From an uncultured Agathobaculum sp. (GTDB lineage Bacteria; Bacillota; Clostridia; Oscillospirales; Butyricicoccaceae): a stretch of DNA of 64,000 bases. Where the stretch lies: NCBI RefSeq assembly GCF_944384765.1, contig NZ_CALWUM010000009.1:1-64000 (forward strand). Direction: 5' to 3'. The position numbers and the translations under genes were made by a program. The notes beneath the pieces were generated by a model. That model made no database searches and was not told the DNA's origin. It saw nothing but the letters and a program-made list of their open reading frames with translations. Positions 1 to 10,267 of this stretch are shown piece after piece. Numbering within the stretch: position 1 is the stretch's first letter; the number at the start of each line of letters is the position of its first letter.

Positions 1-206
<206 letters not shown>

Positions 207-292
207 CTATTCAGTTATAACATGCTGAAGGGGTGAATGGATTTCCGCCGCGTGCGGGACGCGAAGAAAAGCCGATTTCACCGGCCAGATTT

Positions 293-321
293 ATTTTATC
301 ACTACTCCCCAAAAATGTAAA
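293..321 (-). promoter_or_regulatory. Sigma-A type promoter of the pyruvate:ferredoxin oxidoreductase gene
   Basis: On the minus strand TTTACA (321-316) and TAAAAT (298-293) are separated by 17 bp. The promoter points at the ATG at 194 and leaves a leader of about 90 nt. No terminator hairpin or riboswitch was recognised in that leader. Confidence 0.7.
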
Positions 322-434
322 CAGCTAATATGACATTTTCGTAACAAATTCCCGAGTTTTAACGAATATTCCGCAATGTGAAACGGTTTTTGTTCCGTTT
401 TCCTATATGTTACACTTGTTTTTCATTTTCCGTT

Positions 435-463
435 TTGCATTGCGGAATCCCCGGCAATATAGT
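435..463 (+). promoter_or_regulatory. Sigma-A type promoter of yifB
   Basis: TTGCAT (435-440) and TATAGT (458-463) are 17 bp apart. A second overlapping TATAGT-like hexamer follows immediately. Transcription would start near 470, just upstream of the chosen yifB start at 505. Confidence 0.7.
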
Positions 464-504
464 ATAGTATAAAAGTACAAATGCAGTTGCGAGGTGGGGT
501 TCGG

Positions 505-2028
505 ATGGTAGCGCGCGTTTTTTCCGCCGGGCTGAGCGGCATTGACGGATACATCGTCACGGTCGAGTGTTTTCTGTCCGGCGGCCTGCCGCGGCTGGAT
601 GTGGTCGGCCTGCCGACCGGCGCGGTCTCCGAGGCGGGCGAGCGCGTGCGCGCGGCCGCCAAAGCCTGCTCCTACGACTGGCCGGTTTCCCGGCTGACGG
701 TCAACCTCGCCCCGGCGGATACCAAAAAAGCCGGCACGGCCTACGACCTGCCGATCCTGCTGTCCATCCTCGCGGCTGCGGGCGAAATCGATCCGCTCCC
801 GCAGGATGCCGTGTTCCTGGGCGAGCTCTCGCTGACGGGTGAGCTGCGCCCAGTGTGCGGCGCGCTCTCTATGGCGCTTGCCGCGCGGGACGCCGGATTT
901 CACACCGTGTATGTCCCTGTGCAAAACGCTGCCGAGGCATCCTATGCCGCCGGCGTAACTGTGCTGCCGGTCACCGGCCTGAAGGAATTGACCGCACATC
1001 TGATGGGGCGCGCAGCGCTCTCTCCCTGTCCCCCGCCGCCTGTGCAGGAAAAAAACGACAGTGAGCTGGACTTTGCCCATGTGATGGGACAGCACGCCGT
1101 CAAACGCGCGCTTGAAATCGCCGCTGCGGGCGGGCACAACATCCTGCTCTCCGGACCGCCGGGCTCGGGCAAGAGTATGATGGCCAAACGCTTTCCCACC
1201 ATCCTGCCGCCGTTGTCGGACAACGAGCGACTCGAGGTAATCCGCGTCTGGTCTGCGGTCGGCCGCGGGCAGGAGGCCGTTGAACGCGCAGCGCGTCCGT
1301 TCCGGGCGCCGCACCACAACTCGTCCGCCAACGCGATTGCCGGTGGCTCGGGCGCGGGCGGGCGGCTGCCCATGCCGGGTGAGATCACCCTCGCGCACCG
1401 CGGCGTACTGTTTCTGGACGAGCTGCCCGAGTTCCACCGCGATGTGCTGGAAACGTTGCGTCAGCCGCTTGAGGACGGCAAGGTGACCATCTCCCGCGTG
1501 GCTGGTCAGGTCACTTATCCGGCCCACTTCCAGCTGATCGCGGCAATGAACCCCTGCCGCTGCGGCTGGTATGGGACAAGCCGGTGCACCTGCACCAAAG
1601 CGTCCGTGCAGCAATATCTCAAGCGTCTGTCCGGTCCGCTGCTCGACCGCATCGATTTGCAGGTCGCTGTGCAGCCGGTGGAGTATGCCGCCCTTGCCGC
1701 CCGCGGACAGGCTGCCGAAGAAAGCTCGGCCGCGATCCGCGCCCGCGTGCTGGCCGCACGTGCTGTGCAATATGCCCGGCAGGGCGAGGACGTGTGCAAC
1801 GCCGCGCTGGCACCTGCTCTGCTGGCGGAATACTGTCCGCTGTCGGATGAAGCGGAAACGATCTTTGCCGCCGCCTTTGAGCGGCTCGGCCTGACCGCCC
1901 GCGCGCACGACCGCGTGCTGCGCGTAGCGCGCACCATCGCCGATCTGGCATCGAGCCCCGTCATTCAGGCAGAGCATATTGCGGAAGCCCTGCAATACCG
2001 CAGTCTGGACCGCGCCGCTGCGGAATAG
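505..2028 (+). CDS. comM: YifB/ComM-family Mg-chelatase-like AAA+ ATPase
   Basis: A 507-residue protein of the YifB/ComM family. ComM is a hexameric helicase that extends branch migration during natural transformation; the role in Firmicutes is less clear. An N-terminal Lon-like (ChlI) fold is followed by the Mg-chelatase AAA+ core with Walker A GPPGSGKS near residue 217 and a Walker B region reading LFLDELPEF. A cysteine-rich CRCGWYG insert and the C-terminal Mg-chelatase lid domain complete the family architecture and usual length. I chose ATG 505 rather than ATG 481 because GAGGTGGGG sits five bases before 505 and the protein then begins MVARVFSAG, as in relatives. It stands alone behind its own promoter. 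Confidence 0.93.
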   Translation: MVARVFSAGLSGIDGYIVTVECFLSGGLPRLDVVGLPTGAVSEAGERVRAAAKACSYDWPVSRLTVNLAPADTKKAGTAYDLPILLSILAAAGEIDPLPQDAVFLGELSLTGELRPVCGALSMALAARDAGFHTVYVPVQNAAEASYAAGVTVLPVTGLKELTAHLMGRAALSPCPPPPVQEKNDSELDFAHVMGQHAVKRALEIAAAGGHNILLSGPPGSGKSMMAKRFPTILPPLSDNERLEVIRVWSAVGRGQEAVERAARPFRAPHHNSSANAIAGGSGAGGRLPMPGEITLAHRGVLFLDELPEFHRDVLETLRQPLEDGKVTISRVAGQVTYPAHFQLIAAMNPCRCGWYGTSRCTCTKASVQQYLKRLSGPLLDRIDLQVAVQPVEYAALAARGQAAEESSAAIRARVLAARAVQYARQGEDVCNAALAPALLAEYCPLSDEAETIFAAAFERLGLTARAHDRVLRVARTIADLASSPVIQAEHIAEALQYRSLDRAAAE

Positions 2029-2066
2029 TCGCCCGGATTGCGCCGGTTTGTGGAAAACCCTGTGGA

Positions 2067-2120
2067 ATTTGTGAACAAATACAAGATTTTCACAAATTCT
2101 ACACAGTTTTACAGTATAAT
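2067..2120 (+). promoter_or_regulatory. Promoter region with a perfect 9-bp inverted repeat
   Basis: ATTTGTGAA (2067-2075) and TTCACAAAT (2089-2097) form a perfect inverted repeat with a 13-bp loop. A consensus TATAAT lies at 2115-2120. The right arm occupies the -35 position and no good -35 hexamer is present, which fits a regulated promoter for the gene at 2165. This is inference from sequence only. Two TGTGGAA motifs lie just upstream. Confidence 0.45.
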
Positions 2121-2164
2121 TAACATTAAAATAACATATTTCGACATCTAAGGAGGATTTTTTC

Positions 2165-3397
2165 ATGCCGCATCCATTCTTCCGCCGTGCGGGTGCGTTA
2201 GCGCTGTTTGCAGCCATGTGTGTGCCTCAGGCCGGTGCGCTCACCAATGTTTCCAATTGGGCGCAGGAAGACATTACCGTTGCGCAGACGGCGGGCCTGA
2301 TCCCCAGCGCACTGGAATCGCTCAGCGCAAGCGGCGAGATCACACGAGCGGAGTTTTGTTCGGTTGCTCTCAATACCTATAAGGCCGTGACCGGCAAGGC
2401 GGTCTTTGCCTCAGGCAAGCACCCCTTCCGCGATTGCGATGATCCCAATGTCATTGCAGCGTATGAGCTCGGTCTGGTTTCCGGCCGCGGAAACGGCGTC
2501 TTTGACCCGGATTCCGAGATCCAGCGTCAGGACCTGTGCGTGATGCTCAATAACATCCTGACAGCAGCCAAGATCGAGGCGCCTGAAATCGTTGGCGAAG
2601 CGTGCATCGAGGATTATGCTGATGTTTCCAGCATCAACGACTACGCTTATCAGGCCATGATCACCATGGTGGACTATGCCGTGATGAACGGCCTGGCTAC
2701 ATCTGACGGTTCTCATATCCTCTCGCCGGACGGTACCGCTACGCGCGAGCAGGCGGTCATCATGGCCACGCGTTTCTGCTCCGCCTTTGCTGAGGAGATG
2801 CCGGACGGCAGCAGTGGTGATCCGGTCATCATTCAGCCGGATCATGACGATTCGTCTTCGTCGGATGACACATGGGTGGACACTTCCCTGCCGCAAACGG
2901 AAGCGGAGAAAATGGAACTGGTCTATGGTCCCGGCGGCCAGAAATATCAGACCGCAGAGGAAGCCGAGGCCAACATGGTGGAGATCGCGGTACCCGTATG
3001 GCGCCTGCAGTCGGACGGCACCAAGACCACCGGCACCGCTTATCTGCAGGTCAACAAAAACCTTGCGCCGATCTACGAGGCGATCTTTGAGGAAATCTAC
3101 AACGGGGATGAAAAGTTCCCGATCAAGGATGTCGGCTGCTACTCCTGGCGCACCGGTGAGCACTCGCAGGGCACGGCGGTGGACATCAACTGGGATGAGA
3201 ATATGGAAGCGACCATCAACGCCGACGGTTCACTCACGCCGACGACCGGCTCGCACTGGTCGCCCGGTGAGGACCCGTACTCCATTCCGGAAGGCGGCGA
3301 CGTTTACAACGCCTTCACCAAATACGGCTTCTCCTGGGGCGGCAACGCCTGGTCGAGCAAGCGGGACTATATGCACTTCAGCTACTTTGGCCGCTAA
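2165..3397 (+). CDS. Secreted SLH-domain protein with M15 (VanY-like) D-Ala-D-Ala carboxypeptidase domain
   Basis: A 410-residue exported cell-wall protein. Residues 1-25 form a signal peptide. Roughly 28-210 resemble S-layer homology repeats (a typical FxDxxDPNVIAAYELGL segment, then VFDPDSEI), which anchor proteins to wall polymers. An acidic Asp/Ser linker follows, then an M15 peptidase domain from about 255. The zinc ligands are readable as His333 and Asp340 in EHSQGTAVDI and His404 in YMHF at the C terminus. M15 enzymes trim peptidoglycan stem peptides. AAGGAGG lies about 8 bases before the ATG. The gene stands alone between a promoter with a strong inverted repeat and a terminator. The substrate (D-Ala-D-Ala or another stem bond) cannot be told from sequence. 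Confidence 0.85.
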   Translation: MPHPFFRRAGALALFAAMCVPQAGALTNVSNWAQEDITVAQTAGLIPSALESLSASGEITRAEFCSVALNTYKAVTGKAVFASGKHPFRDCDDPNVIAAYELGLVSGRGNGVFDPDSEIQRQDLCVMLNNILTAAKIEAPEIVGEACIEDYADVSSINDYAYQAMITMVDYAVMNGLATSDGSHILSPDGTATREQAVIMATRFCSAFAEEMPDGSSGDPVIIQPDHDDSSSSDDTWVDTSLPQTEAEKMELVYGPGGQKYQTAEEAEANMVEIAVPVWRLQSDGTKTTGTAYLQVNKNLAPIYEAIFEEIYNGDEKFPIKDVGCYSWRTGEHSQGTAVDINWDENMEATINADGSLTPTTGSHWSPGEDPYSIPEGGDVYNAFTKYGFSWGGNAWSSKRDYMHFSYFGR

Positions 3398-3413
3398 GCA
3401 ATCTTACATAAGC

Positions 3414-3446
3414 AAAAACCTGGCTGCATATGCAGCCAGGTTTTTT
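3414..3446. terminator. Bidirectional intrinsic terminator
   Basis: The stem CCTGGCTGCA/TGCAGCCAGG is flanked by A-rich and T-rich runs. It can end both the plus-strand peptidase gene and the convergent DUF1275 gene. Confidence 0.85.
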
Positions 3447-3452
3447 GCTCTG

Positions 3453-4127
3453 TTATTCCTCTGCCTCTTCCCGAATGAACATGATCGCAAAGACCGCAAG
3501 CAGCGGCGCGCAGGTCAGCAGCAGCGCCCGTTCCCCCAAAAGATCCGTGCATAGCGCACCCAATGCGCCGCCCAGAATAAAGAACAGAATGACCGCACTG
3601 TACCGGCGCATTTTGCGCGCCGCATCCGGATTGCCGGTCTGGCGCCAGATCATCAGCTGCTCCACGCCCGAACGAAGATTGCCCGTGCACATTGTGGTTG
3701 CAAACGCACTGCCCCGCACCTTGCGAAAGGTTTCGGCCTGCATCGCACAGACAAGCGAGATCAGGATCGTGACCAGCATGTTCATCTGCTGCGGCAGGAA
3801 TGCCGTGCCCGCCAGAATGACGATCTCTGCAAGCACAATCACCTGCCGCCAGTGCATGCGCCCATGGCTGGCCTGCCCGCGCTGCTTGACCCGCACCGCC
3901 ACCATGACGCCCAACGCAAACGCAAGAATCGGCAACAGATAGGTCAGCGCGCGCAGCCACTGCCGCTCCGCCAGTTCCAGGCCGAGCAGCACAATGTTGC
4001 CGGTCTGTGCGTTGGCGAACACGCCGCCGCGGCACACATAGGTATAGGCGTCAAAAAAACCGCCGGCAACCGCCAGCAGTCCGCCCAGCAAAAGTGATTC
4101 GGACATTTGTCCGTGCGTCCGTTTCAT
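3453..4127 (-). CDS. YoaK/DUF1275 family membrane protein
   Basis: A 224-residue integral membrane protein of the DUF1275 (YoaK) family, with about six hydrophobic helices and no catalytic motif. The N-terminal motif GGFFDAYTYVCRGGVFANAQTGN is the family hallmark; its central AQTGN stretch lies in the first transmembrane region. The function of the family is not established. Start ATG 4127 is preferred over 4133: GAGGA is seven bases before it but only one base from the earlier ATG. It is monocistronic and convergent with the peptidase gene. Confidence 0.85.
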   Translation of the reverse strand: MKRTHGQMSESLLLGGLLAVAGGFFDAYTYVCRGGVFANAQTGNIVLLGLELAERQWLRALTYLLPILAFALGVMVAVRVKQRGQASHGRMHWRQVIVLAEIVILAGTAFLPQQMNMLVTILISLVCAMQAETFRKVRGSAFATTMCTGNLRSGVEQLMIWRQTGNPDAARKMRRYSAVILFFILGGALGALCTDLLGERALLLTCAPLLAVFAIMFIREEAEE

Positions 4128-4220
4128 TATCATTCCTCATTTCATCGCGTTGCTCGCTTCCAGTATAACAGAACTGCGCCTGCCTTGCAACGCCGCAGCG
4201 CAGCGGACTTTTCATAAGCA

Positions 4221-4253
4221 AAAACCTCCGGCCGTATCACTGCCGGAGGTTTT
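4221..4253. terminator. Intrinsic terminator downstream of the polysaccharide deacetylase
   Basis: The stem CCTCCGGC/GCCGGAGG has a 9-nt loop and A/T runs on both sides. It ends minus-strand transcription from the deacetylase gene. Confidence 0.85.
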
Positions 4254-4275
4254 GGGGTATCTGTTTTCAGGCAGG

Positions 4276-6051
4276 TCAGCTGCCGATATGCGTATAAACT
4301 TCACCAGGCTCAAGTGTGATGCCCTTGACCGCCGCCAGCTCGGAAACCGTGACAAACGCATAGGTCTTGTCCGTCCGGCTTTGCAGCTCGTCAATCGCGG
4401 CCAGCACACCCTCGATTGTACCCGAGTACAGGTCGTGCATCAGCACGATCGAACCGTCCTCAACCTGATCGAGAATATTTTGCTTGACGCTTTGCGGGTC
4501 AGTCTTGGTCTTCCAGTCCAGCGTATCGACGTCCCAGTTGATGATCGGCAGGCCGAGTTCTTTCATCACGGCCTTTACCTTGTCATCGTATGCGCCGCCG
4601 ACCGGACGCATCACAGTCGGCCGTGCGCCGCAGTACTGCTCGATCAGCTCGCTGTTGGACTCAACTTCCTCACGGATACGCTCCTCGCTGAGCGCGGGCA
4701 GCATCTCCATCGGGTGGTTCATCGTGTGGTTGCCAAGCTCATGCCCTTCGGCCAGATAACGTGCACAATGCGAGTGGAAGTCCTTCAGGCGGTAGCCGCA
4801 CATAAAGAAGGTCGCGTGCACGCCGCGCTCTTTCAGGCCGTCGAGCAGCGTCGCGGTCATGCCGTCCGGATAGCCGTCCTTCGCGCCGGTCGGGCCGTCA
4901 TCAAAGGTCAGCGCGATGTAAACATCCGCATCCGGGATATCCTGACCGACCGCCTGCGTCAGGCCGCTTGTCATGGTGTTCAGATAGGCCTTCTGGCTGT
5001 CATAGCCGTCGAGCGGCATATTAGTAAACGCATATGTCCCCTCGCCGAGATCGGTATAGCTTTTGCCAAGCAGCGCGGCAAACAGCTCGGCCGACACATA
5101 GAACTTGCCGGATTCTTCATCCTGATAAACCTTGATCCCGTCGCCCTTGACGCGGTCGCCGTTCACCTCGGTTTTGCCGTCCGTCCGCACGGTAGAGGAG
5201 ATGCCATTGATCTCGACCGTGTATTCGTCCTTGCCGTTAAACGAAGCCGTGCCGCCGAGCGACGCGATCGCAGCCTTGAGCGGCACATAGCGTGTGCCGT
5301 CCTGCTCGATCGCCGCACTGCCGCGCTTGCCAGTCTCCTCGGTGATCTCCTTGTTTTGGCCGTCCGCCACCAGCTTGTCCGAGTCCGTACGCATCAGCAC
5401 ACTGCCCGTAAGCACCTGCTTTTCCGATGGGCCGAGCACCTCGATCGCTTGCTCCGTGACCTTGCTGAGCTTTTTCTCGTCCAGCTCCTTTTTGGACTGC
5501 GTGATGATGACCAGATCGCCCTGATCCTCACCAACCTCGTTTACCTGCCAGGAAAACGCCTTGCAGACGTCCGCCACCGGCACAAAGGTTTTGCCGTCCT
5601 TTGTTTCGGGCGCAGCGGCCATGGTCACGGTCCGGTCGTTATACGTCATGGCGGTGCTACCGACGGTCAGGCCCAGCGTATCCCGCTTAAAGGACACGGT
5701 TGCCGTCGTCCCTGCGCTGTCCCAGGACAGTTCCAGCCCCAGATTGGTGCACAGCGAATCGACCGGCACATATACCGTCCCGCCGGAATTGCGGTAAGGC
5801 GCTGCCTCCAGGTCGACCGCTTTCCCGTCTGCACAGGCGCGGGTGTTGTCGATCTGGTATACCAGCTGATTTTGATCCCCACCGAAAATCGCGCTGGAAA
5901 TACCCTTTACAATGTGAAATGCAACCGGCACTGCAATGATGATCACCAGGATCAGCGCGATCAGCACACCATAGTGGCTGTTGCGGCGCCGGCGCCGGTG
6001 GCGGCGCGGCCGGTATGCAGGCCGATATGCCGATTGATAAGGCATATACAT
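4276..6051 (-). CDS. Membrane-anchored polysaccharide deacetylase with copper-amine-oxidase-N-like domains
   Basis: A 591-residue cell-surface enzyme. A basic N terminus rich in Arg/Tyr/His is followed by one membrane helix (about residues 28-50). An extracellular stalk contains at least two or three copper-amine-oxidase-N-like modules, recognised by GTVYVPVDSL, GKTFVPVADV and GTRYVPLKAA segments. The C-terminal NodB domain starts near residue 378 with TFDDGP, then HELGNHTMNH, RPVGGAYDD, WDVDTLDW and VLMHD, so the metal ligands and catalytic residues are all present. Such enzymes remove acetyl groups from peptidoglycan or wall glycans and can confer lysozyme tolerance. AGGAAGGG precedes the start; ATG 6045 is an alternative. 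It is monocistronic. Confidence 0.9.
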   Translation of the reverse strand: MYMPYQSAYRPAYRPRRHRRRRRNSHYGVLIALILVIIIAVPVAFHIVKGISSAIFGGDQNQLVYQIDNTRACADGKAVDLEAAPYRNSGGTVYVPVDSLCTNLGLELSWDSAGTTATVSFKRDTLGLTVGSTAMTYNDRTVTMAAAPETKDGKTFVPVADVCKAFSWQVNEVGEDQGDLVIITQSKKELDEKKLSKVTEQAIEVLGPSEKQVLTGSVLMRTDSDKLVADGQNKEITEETGKRGSAAIEQDGTRYVPLKAAIASLGGTASFNGKDEYTVEINGISSTVRTDGKTEVNGDRVKGDGIKVYQDEESGKFYVSAELFAALLGKSYTDLGEGTYAFTNMPLDGYDSQKAYLNTMTSGLTQAVGQDIPDADVYIALTFDDGPTGAKDGYPDGMTATLLDGLKERGVHATFFMCGYRLKDFHSHCARYLAEGHELGNHTMNHPMEMLPALSEERIREEVESNSELIEQYCGARPTVMRPVGGAYDDKVKAVMKELGLPIINWDVDTLDWKTKTDPQSVKQNILDQVEDGSIVLMHDLYSGTIEGVLAAIDELQSRTDKTYAFVTVSELAAVKGITLEPGEVYTHIGS

Positions 6052-6102
6052 TCATCCCTTCCTACTTTTATTGCTTTTTGCATTGTCCTCATCTAACGAT
6101 AT

Positions 6103-6108
6103 ATTATA
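6103..6108 (-). promoter_or_regulatory. Extended -10 promoter element upstream of the deacetylase
   Basis: The minus strand reads TGCTATAAT, an extended -10 element, about 50 nt upstream of the deacetylase start. No convincing -35 hexamer was found at the right distance. Confidence 0.5.
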
Positions 6109-6142
6109 GCACTTTTTTTGTCGAAAAAAAGTTACAATACCG

Positions 6143-7030
6143 TTAATTTACGCACTTTTTGGTGTTTTCTGCTGTTTCCAGCAGCTGCACCCCCACACCG
6201 AGCAGCTGCGGTCCCACATAAGAGCCCAGGGTGCAGTCGATCTCCCCTTCTGCAAAGGCTTCAAAGTCCGGCATGATCTTTTGCGCGAGTGCCCGGATCT
6301 CTTTCAGTTCTGCCGGAGAATCCCCGTGGGCGACTGCGAGATTGAAGCGCGCGCCGCGCGGTACACGCGCCGCGGCCATTTGCACCATTTTCTGTATAGC
6401 CGCCTTGCGGCCGCGCACCTTTGCCAGACTGGTCAGCTGTCCGTCCGGTGCAAAGGACAGGATGGGCTTGATCTGCAGCAGCGTGCCTGCAACCGCAGAG
6501 ATCTTGCCGATGCGTCCGCCTTTTTGCAGGTATTCCAGGGTGTTGACGCAGAAGAACACATGGGTATCCTGCATAAGCGGCGGGACCGCGCGCAGCAGTT
6601 CCGCCCAGCTCCAGCCCTGCTCGATCCAGCGCGCCGCCTGCAGCACCATCATGCCGGTGCCAAGCGAGCCGCTCAGCGAATCGAACGCAGCGATCTCAAG
6701 TCCTTCGGTTTGCGCGCCGACCACGCGAACCAGATTGCAGGTGCCGCTCAGCCCGCCCGACAGATGGATCGCCAGCACCCGGGTATAGCCCGCGCGGCGG
6801 ATGCGGCCCAGCACCTGCTCGACCGACGCACCGCTGGGCAGGGTTGTTTTGGGCATCTCCTGCGGCAGACGGCGGTAAACTTCGGTCGGCGTGATGTCCA
6901 CACCATCCGCATACTCCCCATCCGAAAAAATCAATTTCAGCGGCACAACATAGATGTCATACCGCTTGCACAGCGCCGCCGGAATATCCGCACAGGAGTC
7001 TGTCAGCAGCGCAATCTTCTGTTTGTTCAT
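6143..7030 (-). CDS. DegV family fatty-acid-binding protein
   Basis: A 295-residue cytoplasmic DegV protein. The N terminus IALLTDSCADIPAAL is the family signature, and TTLPSGASVEQV and GSLGTGMMVLQAA follow at the expected places in the two-domain fold. Family members (FakB) bind a fatty acid and present it to the kinase FakA for phosphorylation. No fakA is visible here, so the partner is unknown. AAAGGAAACCA precedes the ATG. It follows a 62-codon zinc-ribbon gene by 14 bp and shares its promoter at 7288-7316. Confidence 0.92.
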   Translation of the reverse strand: MNKQKIALLTDSCADIPAALCKRYDIYVVPLKLIFSDGEYADGVDITPTEVYRRLPQEMPKTTLPSGASVEQVLGRIRRAGYTRVLAIHLSGGLSGTCNLVRVVGAQTEGLEIAAFDSLSGSLGTGMMVLQAARWIEQGWSWAELLRAVPPLMQDTHVFFCVNTLEYLQKGGRIGKISAVAGTLLQIKPILSFAPDGQLTSLAKVRGRKAAIQKMVQMAAARVPRGARFNLAVAHGDSPAELKEIRALAQKIMPDFEAFAEGEIDCTLGSYVGPQLLGVGVQLLETAENTKKCVN

Positions 7031-7044
7031 TGGTTTCCTTTCTT

Positions 7045-7233
7045 TTACAGGTCTTCCCCAGCACTCCAGTTGATCAGATGCGGGGACTTCTTCGGTTCAG
7101 TCTGCCCCGGAGGCGGCACCTTCACACCGAAAAAGTCATACCACTGTCCGCAGGCATCGCACTGCCAGGCGGTCGCCGCGGTTTCATCCATAATATAGAT
7201 CTCGTTTCCACATTCGCAGGTCAGGATCGTCAT
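7045..7233 (-). CDS. Small zinc-ribbon protein
   Basis: A 62-residue protein with two CxC/CxxC knuckles (LTCECGNEI and WQCDACGQWY), enough to bind one zinc. The C-terminal third is Pro-rich with no recognised domain. I do not recognise the family beyond a generic zinc ribbon. AAGGAAGCG precedes the start. It is the first gene of a two-gene operon with the DegV protein. Confidence 0.7.
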   Translation of the reverse strand: MTILTCECGNEIYIMDETAATAWQCDACGQWYDFFGVKVPPPGQTEPKKSPHLINWSAGEDL

Positions 7234-7287
7234 GTTATTTCGCTTCCTTTGTTTTGCCGGGATATCGGTTTTATTTTAGATAAGTTA

Positions 7288-7316
7288 AGTATAGCATACT
7301 ACGCACAAATTGTCGA
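7288..7316 (-). promoter_or_regulatory. Promoter of the zinc-ribbon/degV operon
   Basis: On the minus strand TCGACA (7316-7311) and TATACT (7293-7288) are 17 bp apart. The -10 is preceded by TGC, giving an extended -10 element. Confidence 0.7.
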
Positions 7317-7349
7317 TCACTGCAGCGCAGAAATCCGCTTTTTTCGCAC

Positions 7350-7377
7350 AAAAGCCGCCTGAAAACAGGCGGCTTTT
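7350..7377. terminator. Intrinsic terminator downstream of the collagen-like gene
   Basis: The stem AGCCGCCTG/CAGGCGGCT has a 4-nt loop and flanking A and T runs. It ends minus-strand transcription from the glycosyltransferase/collagen-like operon. Confidence 0.85.
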
Positions 7378-7409
7378 GCGGGATTTTACCAGGAATATGC
7401 GGATGAGCC

Positions 7410-8933
<1,524 letters not shown>

Positions 8934-8981
8934 ATCGTTCTTCCTTTCGGGAAAATTGCCGCAGCATTGCGCTCCGGCACT

Positions 8982-10088
8982 TCATTCTATGCCCTGGTTT
9001 GCTGCACGGTCACTGTTTGCCTGCTGCCCGGCAAAATAGCGGCGGTTATAGGCCACTTCGGGCGCATCCGGCTGAACCATCGCCGCGCGCTCGTTCCAGA
9101 TTGCGGCTTGCTCATGCTGACCCATGCGGTCGCAGCACACGCACAATCCGAGGCATGGGATAAAATCATAACAGGGCCGGTACACAAATCCGCCCCGCTC
9201 CGGATGACAGGGCGCCTGCAGCGCCGCCCTGTACCAAAACACCGCCTGCTCCAGCTCCCCTTCCTGCAAGGCCAGCGCGGCCAGCGCACAGCAGGTCTCC
9301 CCGCGCGGGCAATCCATGGCAAACGAGCGCACCAGCGCCTGTTTTGCCTGATCGCGTCTGCCAAGCCGCATCAGGCAGTCGGCCAGATTGCGGCAGGCCT
9401 CGATCCGGTTTTCCACCCAGCCGTCCGGCCGGGCGAGAAACTCCTCGAAGACGCGCGCAGCCGTCTCGTCCTGCCCGTCGGCCATCAGCTCACGCGCGTA
9501 GTAAAAACAGGCGCGCGCATCCAGCGTCTCGCCCCGTGCGCGCAGGCGCTCATAGATGCCCAGATTGCGGCGGCTGTGACGCCCTGCATCCGCTTTGCGG
9601 TGGCTGACCGCCGCGTCGCCGTACACGATTCGACCCGCCGGGGCGATACACTCGTGCACCGCCCCCTGCCAGCGCAGCCCGGCCGCGCGGCGCAGCAGAC
9701 GCTCGCGGTAATAGGTGAATACCGGTCTGCCCTGCGCGTCAAACGCGGCATGATAGGGCAGCATCACCACATCCGCTGTGCCGTCAAGCCCGGCTTTGAG
9801 CTGCAAAAAGCGCGCCCGGTCCGCGGGCTCTATCACGTCGTCCGCATCCAGCCACAGGATGTACTCCTGCGTGGCCTGGGTAAAGGAAAAGTTGCGCGCT
9901 GCGGCAAAATCATCGCACCAGGCAAAGTCCAGCACCCGTCCATAGGCGGCGGCGATCTGCTTGGTGCGGTCCGTAGAGCCGGTATCGATCACAATGATCT
10001 CGTCGGCGATCTCCTGCACGCTGTCCAAACAGCGGGCAAGTACGGCTTCTTCGTCCCGAACGATCATACACAGGCTGATTGTCGTCAT
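8982..10088 (-). CDS. Family 2 glycosyltransferase with C-terminal TPR-like region
   Basis: A 368-residue GT2 enzyme. The GT-A domain begins ISLCMIVRDEE, continues with VIDTGSTDRT and carries the DxD-type motif WLDADD, so nucleotide-sugar binding is intact. From about residue 190 it becomes Ala/Arg/Glu-rich helical repeats of TPR type, including ALAALALQEGELEQAVFWYRAAL. This GT2-plus-TPR layout is found in protein glycosyltransferases. It is the first gene of a two-gene operon with the collagen-like protein, so O-glycosylation of the Thr-rich triplets is the natural hypothesis. The C. difficile bclA1/sgtA pairing is a known parallel. GGGAGGGAAC lies before the ATG. Confidence 0.87.
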   Translation of the reverse strand: MTTISLCMIVRDEEAVLARCLDSVQEIADEIIVIDTGSTDRTKQIAAAYGRVLDFAWCDDFAAARNFSFTQATQEYILWLDADDVIEPADRARFLQLKAGLDGTADVVMLPYHAAFDAQGRPVFTYYRERLLRRAAGLRWQGAVHECIAPAGRIVYGDAAVSHRKADAGRHSRRNLGIYERLRARGETLDARACFYYARELMADGQDETAARVFEEFLARPDGWVENRIEACRNLADCLMRLGRRDQAKQALVRSFAMDCPRGETCCALAALALQEGELEQAVFWYRAALQAPCHPERGGFVYRPCYDFIPCLGLCVCCDRMGQHEQAAIWNERAAMVQPDAPEVAYNRRYFAGQQANSDRAANQGIE

Positions 10089-10195
10089 AAAAGTTCCCTC
10101 CCGCCCAGCTTATGCACGGCGCAGGGCGGCAGTTACCCATGTGCAAAATGCCAGAAAATTTCAGCCTGTCCATTTCCAAATTCTGCGTCTGATCC

Positions 10196-10225
10196 CTGTT
10201 ATTTTTCTAACAGATGATTTATAAT
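10196..10225 (+). promoter_or_regulatory. Putative promoter with inverted repeat over the -35 region
   Basis: A consensus TATAAT lies at 10220-10225. CTGTTA (10196-10201) and TAACAG (10208-10213) form a perfect inverted repeat at the -35 position, where only a poor -35 hexamer exists. This resembles a regulated promoter for the gene at 10268. Confidence 0.4.
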
Positions 10226-10267
10226 AAAACCGTAGTTCAGTAGTTCATGTTACCGGAGGTGTCTGTT

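Noticed and set aside
2041..2100. DnaA-box cluster or origin
   Set aside because: TGTGGAAAA and TGTGGAATT match the DnaA box only in part, only two copies are present and no dnaA/dnaN genes are near.
403..2217. 604-codon minus-strand open frame over yifB
   Set aside because: Its composition is low in hydrophobic residues and extremely Arg/Gly/Gln-rich, a shadow of the GC-rich yifB gene whose motifs are all in the plus frame.
4150..6096. 648-codon plus-strand open frame
   Set aside because: It is antisense to the polysaccharide deacetylase, which has complete NodB motifs and a terminator in the right place.
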